A stretch of 64,000 nucleotides of DNA. It comes from Bacillota bacterium (GTDB lineage: Bacteria > Bacillota > Clostridia > Oscillospirales > Acutalibacteraceae). Shown in pieces: positions 33,625-41,122 of the stretch (position 1 is the first letter of the stretch; every line of letters starts with the position of its first letter). Under the pieces are notes generated by a model. It searched no databases. It had not been told where the DNA came from and saw nothing but the letters and a program-made list of their open reading frames with translations. The stretch covers positions 1-64,000 of the forward strand of contig JAKJCA010000006.1 of assembly GCA_022706685.1 (NCBI GenBank), given 5' to 3'. A program made the position numbers and the translations under genes.

Positions 33625-34030
33625 TATTATTCTCCTTGTAAAAAGCAAGCTGCTTGCCGATGGGCATACCTTTTAGCGGTATAGAGAAATTATTTAAATC
33701 GCTAAGTAAATATTTTCTATATCTTTCGCCAGCTAAGAGAACGAAAAAATCATTTTGAATATCCGAATGCGTATTTAGTTTTTGAATTACAGAAATTGCC
33801 CATTTTTTTACATCTTCTTGTGTTTTATCATTTAGTGTCTCATTGTAGGGTTCAATAATATCATCCTCTTCAAGTAAGCCATATTTCGCAGATAGTATAA
33901 ATATCTTATCTGCTCCTAACTTTTGAGCATAACGATATGCACCCTTAAACAACGGGCTTACATACATTTCGTTTGCTGGAGAGGGCACCTTCTTTTTTTT
34001 CGCTACACAAGAAATCAATACGACGAGCAT
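33617..34030 (-). CDS. DUF6884-like protein (YaaA-related fold)
   Basis: A 137-residue protein: LVVLISCVAKKKKVPSPANEMY at the start, SPLFKGAYRYAQKL, then FILSAKYGLLEEDDIIEPYNETL. The S-A-K-Y-G-L-L block and the early Ser-Cys are characteristic of DUF6884, found in phages and mobile islands, with unknown biochemical role but a distant link to YaaA/nucleotide-binding proteins. It is AT-rich, coupled to the genes on both sides (16-base overlap upstream, 8-base downstream), and lies within the replaced centre of the type I restriction locus. Confidence 0.65.
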   Translation of the reverse strand: MLVVLISCVAKKKKVPSPANEMYVSPLFKGAYRYAQKLGADKIFILSAKYGLLEEDDIIEPYNETLNDKTQEDVKKWAISVIQKLNTHSDIQNDFFVLLAGERYRKYLLSDLNNFSIPLKGMPIGKQLAFYKENNNV

Positions 34031-34272
34031 AGTTTCACCTCTGTTATAACATTAAGAATCGAAAACAATTCAGCATGGCTGTGAGCAATTGCATCAAGGC
34101 ATCCATCAATCATGGGGTTCTGACCATTTGGCAAAAGACTTCGTGGATCTGTAGAGTAACCAACGCAATGTTTGCCTTTACTGTAAGCATAACCCAGTTC
34201 CATTGCGGCCCCTTCATCAATTGTGTTTATTTTTTTACGCAAGCCATGTTGAAAATTAAATTGATAACTCAA
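34015..34272 (-). pseudogene. Nucleoside 2-deoxyribosyltransferase-like protein, 5'-truncated
   Basis: The 85 residues IDEGAAMELGYAYSKGKHCVGYSTDPRS and NPMIDGCLDAI match the catalytic Glu and the closing part of the nucleoside deoxyribosyltransferase fold. The N-terminal strand and nucleotide-binding loop are absent, and no ribosome site precedes the TTG at 34272. The upstream sequence carries a direct repeat of GGTGTGC at the junction with the hsdM remnant, indicating a recombination breakpoint. It may have sensed or hydrolysed nucleotides in a defence setting. Confidence 0.55.
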
Positions 34273-34311
34273 AATGAATCAATGCGCACACCTTTTTTTG
34301 TTTGCACACCC

Positions 34312-35055
34312 CTAAGCGCAGCGACTTTTAGCATCATTAAATTGTATCAAATTCGCAGTGATTATATCGTATACCTTGTTGACCTCGCTTTTGCCCACGA
34401 GCGCGATGCGCGCGAGCAGTTCGCTGACCTCCTGCGGGGTGAAAAATTCGCCGCCGCTTTTCCCCGAGCTTCCCGCATACATCGTCATAAGGAATTCATA
34501 GGCATCGCCGAATACATCAATGGTGTTTTCGCCGAATGTCCCCAGTTTGAGATCGCCGATAGCGTTGAGAAGTTTAGCAAGCCGTCCGTTGCGTTGAGCA
34601 ACCGTCCCGCCGAGTTTGTTGGAATTGACGTCGATGTCGTCAAACAGGCCCTTGAAGTCGTCCTCGCTGCCGGTGCCCTGCGCCGACGCCTCGATGTTGC
34701 GGAAAACCCGCTCCAGCGTTTCGTTGAGGTTTTCGTCGTCCGCCGCCTTTTGCCGGACATTCTCGAACAGCTCGCTGGGCAGGATGAAAAAGCCCTTCAC
34801 ATCCACTAGATCAGCGCGCGCCTGCTCCGCTTCGGCGTCGGACAGGCGGGCGTAGTCAAAATCGGCGTTGCCCGCCTCGCGCTCGCCGCGGTTGACGTAG
34901 GCGGCGAGGTTCTCGGAAATATAGCGGTAGAACAGCATGCCGAGCACGTACTGCTTGAAGTCCCAGCCGTCCACGCTGCCGCGCAGGTCGTTGGCGATCG
35001 CCCAGATGGTGCGGTGCAGTTCCGCGCGCTCGGTTTCTCTTTTGTTGTCGGCCAT
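34312..35055 (-). pseudogene. hsdM: Type I restriction modification methylase subunit, N-terminal remnant
   Basis: Starts properly at ATG 35055 with ETERAELHRTIWAIANDLRG and VDGWDFKQYVLGMLFYRYIS, the HsdM N-terminal domain, and reaches GGEFFTPQEVSELLARI, the entry of the methylase domain. After KVYD the expected P-A-C-G-S-G-S motif is replaced by a short unrelated tail and a stop. More than half of the protein is missing, including the N-P-P-Y/F catalytic motif, so no methylation is possible. Its promoter is intact, so a truncated product may be made. Confidence 0.88.
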
Positions 35056-35142
35056 GGGATACCGCCCTTTCGCGTTTTGACGGCGCGCAGGCGTGCCGGC
35101 CGCGCCGATTATTATTATTTTATCGCCGTTAAAACTTTTTCT

Positions 35143-35171
35143 ATTATAACCATATCGCGCGCGCGCCGCAA
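35143..35171 (-). promoter_or_regulatory. Promoter of the hsdM remnant
   Basis: Minus strand: TTGCGG (35166-35171), 17-base spacer, TATAAT (35143-35148). Confidence 0.6.
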
Positions 35172-35175
35172 TATG

Positions 35176-35200
35176 AAAAGAGGCGGCGCGCGGCCGCCTC
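35176..35200 (-). terminator. Terminator of hcp
   Basis: GAGGCGGC and GCCGCCTC form an 8-bp stem with a five-base loop; the minus strand then reads TTTT. Confidence 0.7.
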
Positions 35201-35221
35201 CCTTTGCGTTTGGGCTTTGTT

Positions 35222-36844
35222 TTATGACAGCAGCAGGGCGATGTCGTCGTCGACCCCGCCGATGCCGGCGATGCCGAACTGTTCGACGAGCGCCTTCGCG
35301 ACGGCGGGGGAGAGGAAGCCGGGCAGCGTCGGGCCGAGGTGGATGTTCTTGAAGCCCAGCGACAACAGCGCCAGCAGGACGATGACCGCCTTCTGCTCGT
35401 ACCAGGCGATGTTGAAGGCAATCGGCAAATCATTGACGGAAGCGGCACCGAAAATCTCCTTGAGTTTCAGCGCGATGACCGCCAGGGAGTACGAGTCGTT
35501 GCACTGGCCGGCGTCGAGCACGCGCGGGATGCCGCCGATGTCGCCGAGGGCGAGTTTGTTGTAGCGGTATTTCGCGCAGCCGGCGGTCAGGATGACGGTG
35601 TCGGGAGGCAGTTTCGCGGCGAACTCGGTGTAATACTCGCGCGACTTCATGCGGCCGTCGCAGCCCGCCATGACCAGGAACTTGCGGATGGCGCCGGACT
35701 TCACCGCATCGACGATTTTGTCCGCCAGGGCGAAGACCTGGGCGTGCGCGAAGCCGCCGGTGAGGGCGCCGCTCTCGATGGCTTCGGGCGGCGGCAGCGT
35801 TTTGGCCAGGGCGATGACGGGCGAAAAATCCTTTTTGCCCTGCGCGTCGGCTTCGATATGCATGCAGCCGGGGTAGCCCGCGGCGTTGGTGGTGAAGATC
35901 CTGCCCCCGACCTCGTCGCTGCGCGGGGGCACGATGCAGTTGGACGTGAAGAGGATAGGGCCGCGGAAGGTGACGAACTCGTCGAGCTGTTTCCACCAGG
36001 CGTTGCCGTAGTTGCCCGCGAAATGCGGGTATTTTTTGAAAAACGGGTAGTAGTGCCCGGGCAGCATCTCGCTGTGGGTATAGACGTCCACGCCCGAGCC
36101 CCCGGTCTGCTCGAGCAGCTGTTCGAGGTCGCGCAGGTCGTGGCCGGAGATGAGGATGCCGGGGTTGCCGCGCACGCCGAGGTCCACCCGGGTGATTTCG
36201 GGGTTGCCGTACCTCGAGGTGTTGGCCTCGTCGAGCAGCGCCATCGCCTTGACGCCGTATTCGCCCGTCTTGAGCGTCAGGGCGACAAGGTCGCCGGCGC
36301 CGAGGTTGTCGTCGAGCGTTTGGGCGAGCGCTTCGTACATAAAGGCGTAGATGTCCGGATTTTCCTTGCCGAGGTTGAGCGCGTGCTCGGCGTAGGCCGC
36401 GATGCCTTTGAGCCCCAGCGTGACCATCTGGCGCAGGGAACGGACGTCCTCGTCCGCCGTCGCGAGCACGCCGCAGGTTTCGGCCTTTTCGAGCATTTCC
36501 CCGGGCGTATCCGCACGGAACACCGCCGCGTCGTGCAGTTTGCCGCCGGCGCCCGTGATGCCGTCGCGCAGGGCGAGCATCCTGCGGATCTGCGCCGCGA
36601 GGGCATCGTCGTCGAAGTTGGCGTTGGTGATGGTCATGAATAAACTGTTGAGCAGCGCGCGGTTGACCTCGGGAATGGCGCGCGCATCAACGGAATACTT
36701 GACCACCCTGTCCGCGATGCCTTTGAGCGTATAAATCAGCAGGTCCTGGATGTTGGCGGTCGGTTCGGTTTTGCCGCAGACGCCGCGCACCGTGCAGCCG
36801 GTGTTGCGCGCCGTTTCCTGGCACTGGTTGCAAAACATGCCCAT
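35222..36844 (-). CDS. hcp: Hybrid-cluster protein (hydroxylamine reductase / protein S-nitrosylase)
   Basis: A 540-residue Hcp. The N-terminal cubane ligands are [23 protein letters not shown] (Cys-x2-Cys-x8-Cys-x5-Cys). Hybrid-cluster ligands appear as [15 protein letters not shown] near residue 240, FTSNCIVPP near residue 305, GYPGCMHIE near residue 330, [12 protein letters not shown] near residue 425 and [10 protein letters not shown] near residue 453, followed by a conserved Glu. The enzyme reduces nitric oxide or hydroxylamine and protects anaerobes from nitrosative and oxygen stress. Start ATG 36844 follows AAAAGGAGCTAATTC. A cupin gene and a Crp/Fnr regulator lie upstream, so regulation by the latter is likely. 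Confidence 0.96.
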   Translation of the reverse strand: MGMFCNQCQETARNTGCTVRGVCGKTEPTANIQDLLIYTLKGIADRVVKYSVDARAIPEVNRALLNSLFMTITNANFDDDALAAQIRRMLALRDGITGAGGKLHDAAVFRADTPGEMLEKAETCGVLATADEDVRSLRQMVTLGLKGIAAYAEHALNLGKENPDIYAFMYEALAQTLDDNLGAGDLVALTLKTGEYGVKAMALLDEANTSRYGNPEITRVDLGVRGNPGILISGHDLRDLEQLLEQTGGSGVDVYTHSEMLPGHYYPFFKKYPHFAGNYGNAWWKQLDEFVTFRGPILFTSNCIVPPRSDEVGGRIFTTNAAGYPGCMHIEADAQGKKDFSPVIALAKTLPPPEAIESGALTGGFAHAQVFALADKIVDAVKSGAIRKFLVMAGCDGRMKSREYYTEFAAKLPPDTVILTAGCAKYRYNKLALGDIGGIPRVLDAGQCNDSYSLAVIALKLKEIFGAASVNDLPIAFNIAWYEQKAVIVLLALLSLGFKNIHLGPTLPGFLSPAVAKALVEQFGIAGIGGVDDDIALLLS

Positions 36845-36940
36845 CGAATTAGCTCCTTTTATCGATTTGATTTGATCCCGCCGGTTTGCCGTTGCGGCGC
36901 ACAGGCGGCTTTACTCAACGCCGAACGCCTGCGCCGCGTC

Positions 36941-37249
36941 TTATGGCGCGGGCGCTTTGACGACGGTGAACTCCAGCGTTTCATCGTGCAGGTTTTTGAT
37001 GTCCATGCGGACGCCTTTGGGGATTTTCAGCAGCGTCAGGCGCGGGTAAGCGGCCGCCGGCTGCCCGCCCAGGGCGATGGAAAGGGTGCCCCGCAGCACC
37101 GTCATGTAGACATTGGAATTGGACAGGTGCACGGGCAGCCCCTCGCCTTTTTGCAGCACCATGTGGTTGTAGTGGATGTTTTCGTCGGCGATGATTTTTT
37201 CGACGGCGCGCTCGTCCGTATCCGCGAGTTTGAAAACCTGTTCGATCAT
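36941..37249 (-). CDS. Small cupin-domain protein
   Basis: A 102-residue single cupin. IHYNHMVLQKGEGLPVHLSNSNVYMTVLRGTLSIALGG contains the first cupin motif, with the HLSNSN segment supplying possible ligands, and the second half ends KIPKGVRMDIKNLHDETLEFTVVK. ATG 37249 is preceded by AAAGGGGGGC and is preferred over ATG 37270. It lies divergent from the Crp/Fnr regulator across a 24-bp palindrome and 97 bases before hcp, so the three are probably one regulated unit. Function (metal-dependent dioxygenase-like or sensor) is unknown. Confidence 0.75.
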   Translation of the reverse strand: MIEQVFKLADTDERAVEKIIADENIHYNHMVLQKGEGLPVHLSNSNVYMTVLRGTLSIALGGQPAAAYPRLTLLKIPKGVRMDIKNLHDETLEFTVVKAPAP

Positions 37250-37306
37250 CGGAAAGCCCCCCTTTTGCATTTGCGCGTAACTTATTGTACCATCTTATCA
37301 AACACA

Positions 37307-37330
37307 ATACTGTAACCGCGGTTACGGTAT
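37307..37330. promoter_or_regulatory. 24-bp palindrome, probable Crp/Fnr operator
   Basis: ATACTGTAACCG faces CGGTTACGGTAT; 22 of 24 positions are symmetric. It is 20 bases before the Crp/Fnr start and 58 bases from the cupin start, a position suited to autoregulation and control of the divergent cupin-hcp genes. Confidence 0.65.
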
Positions 37331-37350
37331 TTCCGGACCGGAGGGGTAAA

Positions 37351-38019
37351 ATGGACGCTATTTTTGAAAAACTGGCCGGCGTGCGGCTGTTCGCCGGCGT
37401 CTCCGCGCAGGATTTGCGCGGGGCGCTCGCCGTCGAGGAATGTATCGTCGGGCGCTACGAAAAGGGCACGGTCGTGCTGCAGCAGGGGGACGAGTGCCGG
37501 CACGTCGGGCTGATTCTTTCGGGCTGCCTGACGGCCGAGCAGCTGTCGCCGTCGGGCGAGAGCATGGCGATACGGACCTTCGGCGCGGGGGATTGTTTCG
37601 CGCCGGCGCAGGTGTACGCGCGCGACCCCGTCTACGCCTATACGCTGACGGCGGCGCGGCGAACGGAAGTTTTCTATATCCCCATGCCGCTGTTCCGGCA
37701 TCTCGTCGACGCCCTCCCCGGTTTCGCCCGGAACCTGGTCGCCCATCTGGCCGATATGGTCGTCTACTTCAGCGACAGGGTCACGATGCTTTCGCAGCGG
37801 GGGATACGGCCGCGGCTGGTTTTGTACCTCAACAAAGCGTCGAAGGCGGCGGGTTCCCTGCGCTTCACGCTGCCCGATACGTTCACCCGCGTCGCGTCGC
37901 TGACGGGAACGGCCCGGCCTTCGGTACACCGGGAACTGAAAAAAATGGCCGGAGAAGGCCTGCTCCGGCTGGCCGGCAGGCAGGTCGTCCTGCTGCGGCC
38001 GGAAGCGTTCGGGCTTTGA
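37351..38019 (+). CDS. Crp/Fnr family transcriptional regulator
   Basis: A 222-residue regulator with an N-terminal cyclic-nucleotide-binding-type domain (RYEKGTVVLQQGDECRHVGLILSGCLTAEQLSPSGE, FGAGDCFAP) and a C-terminal helix-turn-helix (TFTRVASLTGTARPSVHRELKKMAGEGLL near residues 170-198). It lacks the Cys cluster of Fnr, so it should sense a small ligand or haem rather than oxygen through iron-sulfur. Placement next to hcp suggests an HcpR-like role in nitrosative stress. ATG 37351 follows GGAGGGGTAAA. Confidence 0.88.
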   Translation: MDAIFEKLAGVRLFAGVSAQDLRGALAVEECIVGRYEKGTVVLQQGDECRHVGLILSGCLTAEQLSPSGESMAIRTFGAGDCFAPAQVYARDPVYAYTLTAARRTEVFYIPMPLFRHLVDALPGFARNLVAHLADMVVYFSDRVTMLSQRGIRPRLVLYLNKASKAAGSLRFTLPDTFTRVASLTGTARPSVHRELKKMAGEGLLRLAGRQVVLLRPEAFGL

Positions 38020-38030
38020 TATCCCGCCGC

Positions 38031-38060
38031 TTGACAGAGAAAGCGCAACGGCACTATAAT
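38031..38060 (+). promoter_or_regulatory. Promoter of the znuACB-zur operon
   Basis: TTGACA (38031-38036), 18-base spacer, TATAAT (38055-38060). Confidence 0.85.
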
Positions 38061-38082
38061 GCAAACGGTTCGCGTTTGCATT
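38058..38082. promoter_or_regulatory. Perfect inverted repeat over the transcription start, probable Zur operator
   Basis: AATGCAAACG and CGTTTGCATT (10-bp perfect arms) around GTTCG overlap the -10 and start point of the metal-uptake operon, which itself ends with a Fur/Zur-type gene. Binding here would block transcription. Confidence 0.65.
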
Positions 38083-38101
38083 TTGTATTCCGGGGGTCTT
38101 T

Positions 38102-38989
38102 ATGAAGTTCGGTTCCCGTGCGGCCAGAACGGCCTGCCTTCTTCTTGCCGCGTTTGCGGCGCTTTCGCCTTTGGCCGGCTGCGGCCCCTCCGGCGGCGAA
38201 ACCACAACGGCAAGCGGCGGCAAACCCGTGGTGGCGGTGACCATCGCGCCGGTGGGCAGTTTCGCGCGCTATGTGTGCGGCGGCCTCGCCGAGGTCATCG
38301 TCCTCGTGCCGCCGGGCTTCAGCCCCGAAACGTACGAGCCGTCGCCGCGGGATATCGAGGCGTTCAGCCGGGCGGATATCTATTTCACCGTCGGCGTGCC
38401 CGTCGAATCGTCCGGCTACCTCGCGCGCGCCGGCGGGATGAAAGTCGTGCCGCTGGCCGAAAAGGTCGCCGGGGTTTATCCCGACCTGACCTTTGAGAAC
38501 GGGGACAGGGATCCGCACATCTGGCTTTCGCCCAAAAGGGCGAAGGTGATGGTCGAAACCATCGCCGCGGAGATGTCGGCCCTTGACCCCAAAAACAGGG
38601 AGACCTACATGCTCAACGCCAATTCCTACCTGGCGCGGCTCGACGCGCTCGACGGCAAAATCAGGCAATCCCTCGCGGGCGTCAAAAACCGGAAGTTCAT
38701 CGTGTTCCACCCCGCGTTCGGCTATTTTGCGGACGATTACGGCCTCGAGATGGTCGCACTCGAGCAGGACGGCAAGGAAGCCGCGCCCGGCCGCCTGCAA
38801 GAGATGGTCGACTTCGCCAAAGCGCAGAAGATACGCGTCATCTTCTACCAGGCGGAACTCGACAGCAGCCAGTCGGCGGCCTTTGCGGAGGAAATCGGCG
38901 GCAAGACCGCCGCGCTGGAGCCCCTGGCGGAGAACTATATCGAAAACCTTGAACACATGGCCGAAGTGATGGCGGAGGCAATGACATGA
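38102..38989 (+). CDS. znuA: Zinc/manganese ABC transporter substrate-binding lipoprotein (ZnuA-like)
   Basis: A 295-residue cluster A-I binding protein. A signal peptide ends in the lipobox LAGC (Cys 26). Metal ligands expected are the His in DPHIWLSPK near residue 140, the His in VFHPAFGYFADDYG near residue 203 and the acidic residue in FYQAELDSS near residue 262. The first His, usually in P-H-x-Y-E-P, is absent: the protein reads FSPETYEPSPRD. The His-rich loop of many zinc-specific forms is also missing, so metal choice is open. It overlaps the ATPase gene by four bases. Confidence 0.88.
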   Translation: MKFGSRAARTACLLLAAFAALSPLAGCGPSGGETTTASGGKPVVAVTIAPVGSFARYVCGGLAEVIVLVPPGFSPETYEPSPRDIEAFSRADIYFTVGVPVESSGYLARAGGMKVVPLAEKVAGVYPDLTFENGDRDPHIWLSPKRAKVMVETIAAEMSALDPKNRETYMLNANSYLARLDALDGKIRQSLAGVKNRKFIVFHPAFGYFADDYGLEMVALEQDGKEAAPGRLQEMVDFAKAQKIRVIFYQAELDSSQSAAFAEEIGGKTAALEPLAENYIENLEHMAEVMAEAMT

Positions 38990-39765
38990 ACGAACCGGCT
39001 GTCGCGATGGAAAACCTCAGCGTCCGCTACGGCGGGACGGCCGCGTTGACGGACGTCAATCTGACCGTCGAAGCGGGCGAATACCTCGGCATCATCGGCC
39101 CCAACGGCGGCGGCAAATCGACGCTGCTCAAGGCGATGCTCGGGCTGGTGCGCCCCTCGTCGGGCAGCGTCAGAATCTTCGGGCAGGCCCCGCGCGGCGC
39201 TTACGGCCGCATCGGTTATGTTCCGCAGTTTTCCGAGCTCGACAAGCGCTTCCCGATTACGCTGCTCGACGTCGTGCTGACCGGGCGGCTGAAGCCCGGT
39301 TTCGCCGCGTTTTACCGTTATTCGGCGTCCGACAAAGCCGCGGCCCTCTCGCTGATCGAGCAGGTCGGCCTCGGGGAACTGGCGAAGCGGCGCGTTTCGG
39401 ACCTGTCGGGCGGGGAGTTTCAAAAAATGCTGATCGCCCGCGCTCTGGCCGCCGAACCCCGGCTGCTGCTGCTCGACGAGCCGACCGCGAGCGTGGACGC
39501 CGCCTCGCGCGAGCAGATCTACGGCCTGCTGGCCGCGCTGAACCGAAAAATGACCATCGTTCTGGTCACGCACGACCTGCTGGCGGTGTCCTCCCAGGTC
39601 AAGCGGCTGGCCTGCCTCAACGGCGCGCTGGTTTACCACGGCGAGCCGGAACTCGGCGAGGAGATGGTCGACCGCCTCTACGGCTGCCAGGTGGACCTCA
39701 TCGCGCACGGGGTGCCCCACCGGGTTCTCAAACAGCACACGCAAGGGGGGACGCACGATGATTGA
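38986..39765 (+). CDS. znuC: Metal ABC transporter ATP-binding protein (ZnuC-like)
   Basis: A 259-residue ATPase: Walker A GPNGGGKST near residue 37, Q-loop VPQFSELDKRFP near residue 80, signature LSGGEFQK near residue 140, Walker B LLLLDEPTAS near residue 160 and the switch His in VTHDLLAV. It energises uptake by the permease encoded next. The overlaps with neighbours (4 and 8 bases) show a single coupled operon. Confidence 0.93.
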   Translation: MNEPAVAMENLSVRYGGTAALTDVNLTVEAGEYLGIIGPNGGGKSTLLKAMLGLVRPSSGSVRIFGQAPRGAYGRIGYVPQFSELDKRFPITLLDVVLTGRLKPGFAAFYRYSASDKAAALSLIEQVGLGELAKRRVSDLSGGEFQKMLIARALAAEPRLLLLDEPTASVDAASREQIYGLLAALNRKMTIVLVTHDLLAVSSQVKRLACLNGALVYHGEPELGEEMVDRLYGCQVDLIAHGVPHRVLKQHTQGGTHDD

Positions 39766-40624
39766 GGCGCTGCTCGAATACCGTTTTCTGCAGCACGCGT
39801 TTTTATCCGGCCTGCTGGCGAGCGTCGTCTGCGGGATTATCGGCGTCGTCATCGTCGAAAAGAAGCTCGTCATGATGAGCGGCGGCATCGCGCACGCTTC
39901 CTACGGCGGGGTCGGCTTCGGCTACTACGTCGGCATCGCGCCGATTGCGGGCGCCTTCCTGTTCGCGCTGCTGTCCGCGCTGGGGATCGGTTACATCAAG
40001 CGCAGGGGGGCGGCGAGGTCCGACGTCGTCATCGGCCTCTTCTGGTCGCTGGGCATGGCGCTGGGCATCCTTTTCATCGCGCTGCGGCCCGGCTACCCGC
40101 CCGACGTCTCGTCCTACCTGTTCGGCAACATATTATCCGTCACCCGGTCGGATTTGCTGCTGATGCTCGCGCTGACGGCGGCCGTCGCCGCCGTGATTCT
40201 GGTTTTCTTCGCGCGCTGGAAGGCCTACCTGTTCGACGACGAATTCGTGCGCATCAAAGGCATCAATACGGCGCTGATGGAATACCTGCTGCTGGTCCTC
40301 GTCGCGATGACCGTCGTCGTGCTCATCCGCGTGGTCGGCATTATCCTCGTGCTCGCGCTGCTCACAGCGCCGGCGGCCGCCGCCGCGCAGGTGACGGCGA
40401 ACCTGAAAAACAGGATGGCCTTCGCCGCCTTGTTCGGCATGGTATCGTGCTTCGCGGGGCTCGCCGTTTCCTACCGGCTGAACATCGCGTCGGGCGCGGT
40501 CATCGTCATGGTGTCGGCCGCCCTTTACCTGCTTGTCACCCTCGGCTCGGCGGCCGTCAGGGCCTTCGGGCGGGGCAAAAGCGCCGGCGCGGCGGGCACG
40601 GCGGAAAACGGAGGCGCGCCATGA
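39758..40624 (+). CDS. znuB: Metal ABC transporter permease (ZnuB-like)
   Basis: A 288-residue membrane protein with about eight or nine helices. SGGIAHASYGGVGFGYY near residue 40 and the cytoplasmic DDEFVRIKGINTALMEYLLL near residue 157 are characteristic of the ABC-3 (ZnuB/MntB) permease family. LTAPAAAAAQVTANLKNRM near residue 200 marks the coupling region. It overlaps znuC by eight bases and the zur-type gene by four. Confidence 0.93.
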   Translation: MIEALLEYRFLQHAFLSGLLASVVCGIIGVVIVEKKLVMMSGGIAHASYGGVGFGYYVGIAPIAGAFLFALLSALGIGYIKRRGAARSDVVIGLFWSLGMALGILFIALRPGYPPDVSSYLFGNILSVTRSDLLLMLALTAAVAAVILVFFARWKAYLFDDEFVRIKGINTALMEYLLLVLVAMTVVVLIRVVGIILVLALLTAPAAAAAQVTANLKNRMAFAALFGMVSCFAGLAVSYRLNIASGAVIVMVSAALYLLVTLGSAAVRAFGRGKSAGAAGTAENGGAP

Positions 40625-41061
40625 AGCGTTTTGACGCAGGGGAGAGTTTGAAACAAGGCGGCCTGAAATCGACGCGCTACCGCAGGGCGATACTCGATAT
40701 CCTCGCCGAAAGCGCCCGGCCGCTGAGCGCGGAGGACGTCTTTCTGCGGCTGAAAGAGCTTTCCTACGCGGCGAACCTCTCGACCGTTTACCGCGCGCTG
40801 GAAACGTTCGCGCACAAGAACCTGGTCGAAAAACTCGTGATCGCCGGCGAAAACAAAGCCCTGTTCGGCCTCGGCCGCGCGGAGCACGCCCATCACCTCA
40901 TCTGCCTGGAATGCAGGAGCATCCTGGCGGTGGAGCACTGCCCGCTCGGCCAGTATGAGGAAACGCTGGCGAAAGAGACGGCGTTTGAAATCGCCGGGCA
41001 TAACCTCGACATCTACGGCTACTGCCCGAAGTGCCGGTCGAAGAAAGGCCGCACTGTTTGA
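40621..41061 (+). CDS. zur: Fur family repressor, probably zinc-responsive (Zur)
   Basis: A 146-residue Fur-type regulator. The winged helix covers STRYRRAILDILAESARPLSAEDVFLRLKEL and NLSTVYRALETFAHKNLVEK (recognition helix). The regulatory site is in EHAHHLICLECRS, and the structural zinc is held by CLEC and CPKC (C-x2-C pairs). Being last in a metal-uptake operon supports Zur over Fur. ATG 40621 sits in ATGA with the permease stop; the longer upstream frame is the permease in another frame. Confidence 0.88.
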   Translation: MKRFDAGESLKQGGLKSTRYRRAILDILAESARPLSAEDVFLRLKELSYAANLSTVYRALETFAHKNLVEKLVIAGENKALFGLGRAEHAHHLICLECRSILAVEHCPLGQYEETLAKETAFEIAGHNLDIYGYCPKCRSKKGRTV

Positions 41062-41085
41062 CTTGAACGGGAAATCACGTACAAT
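41058..41085 (+). promoter_or_regulatory. Promoter of the GH31 gene
   Basis: TTGACT (41058-41063, overlapping the zur stop), 16-base spacer, TACAAT (41080-41085). Confidence 0.65.
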
Positions 41086-41122
41086 AGAGGGGCGTATATT
41101 GTAAAGCGAGGGGGAACCTGCC

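Noticed and set aside
31369..35055. A working type I restriction-modification system
   Set aside because: hsdS is missing, hsdM lacks its catalytic motifs and hsdR lacks its nuclease and helicase start.
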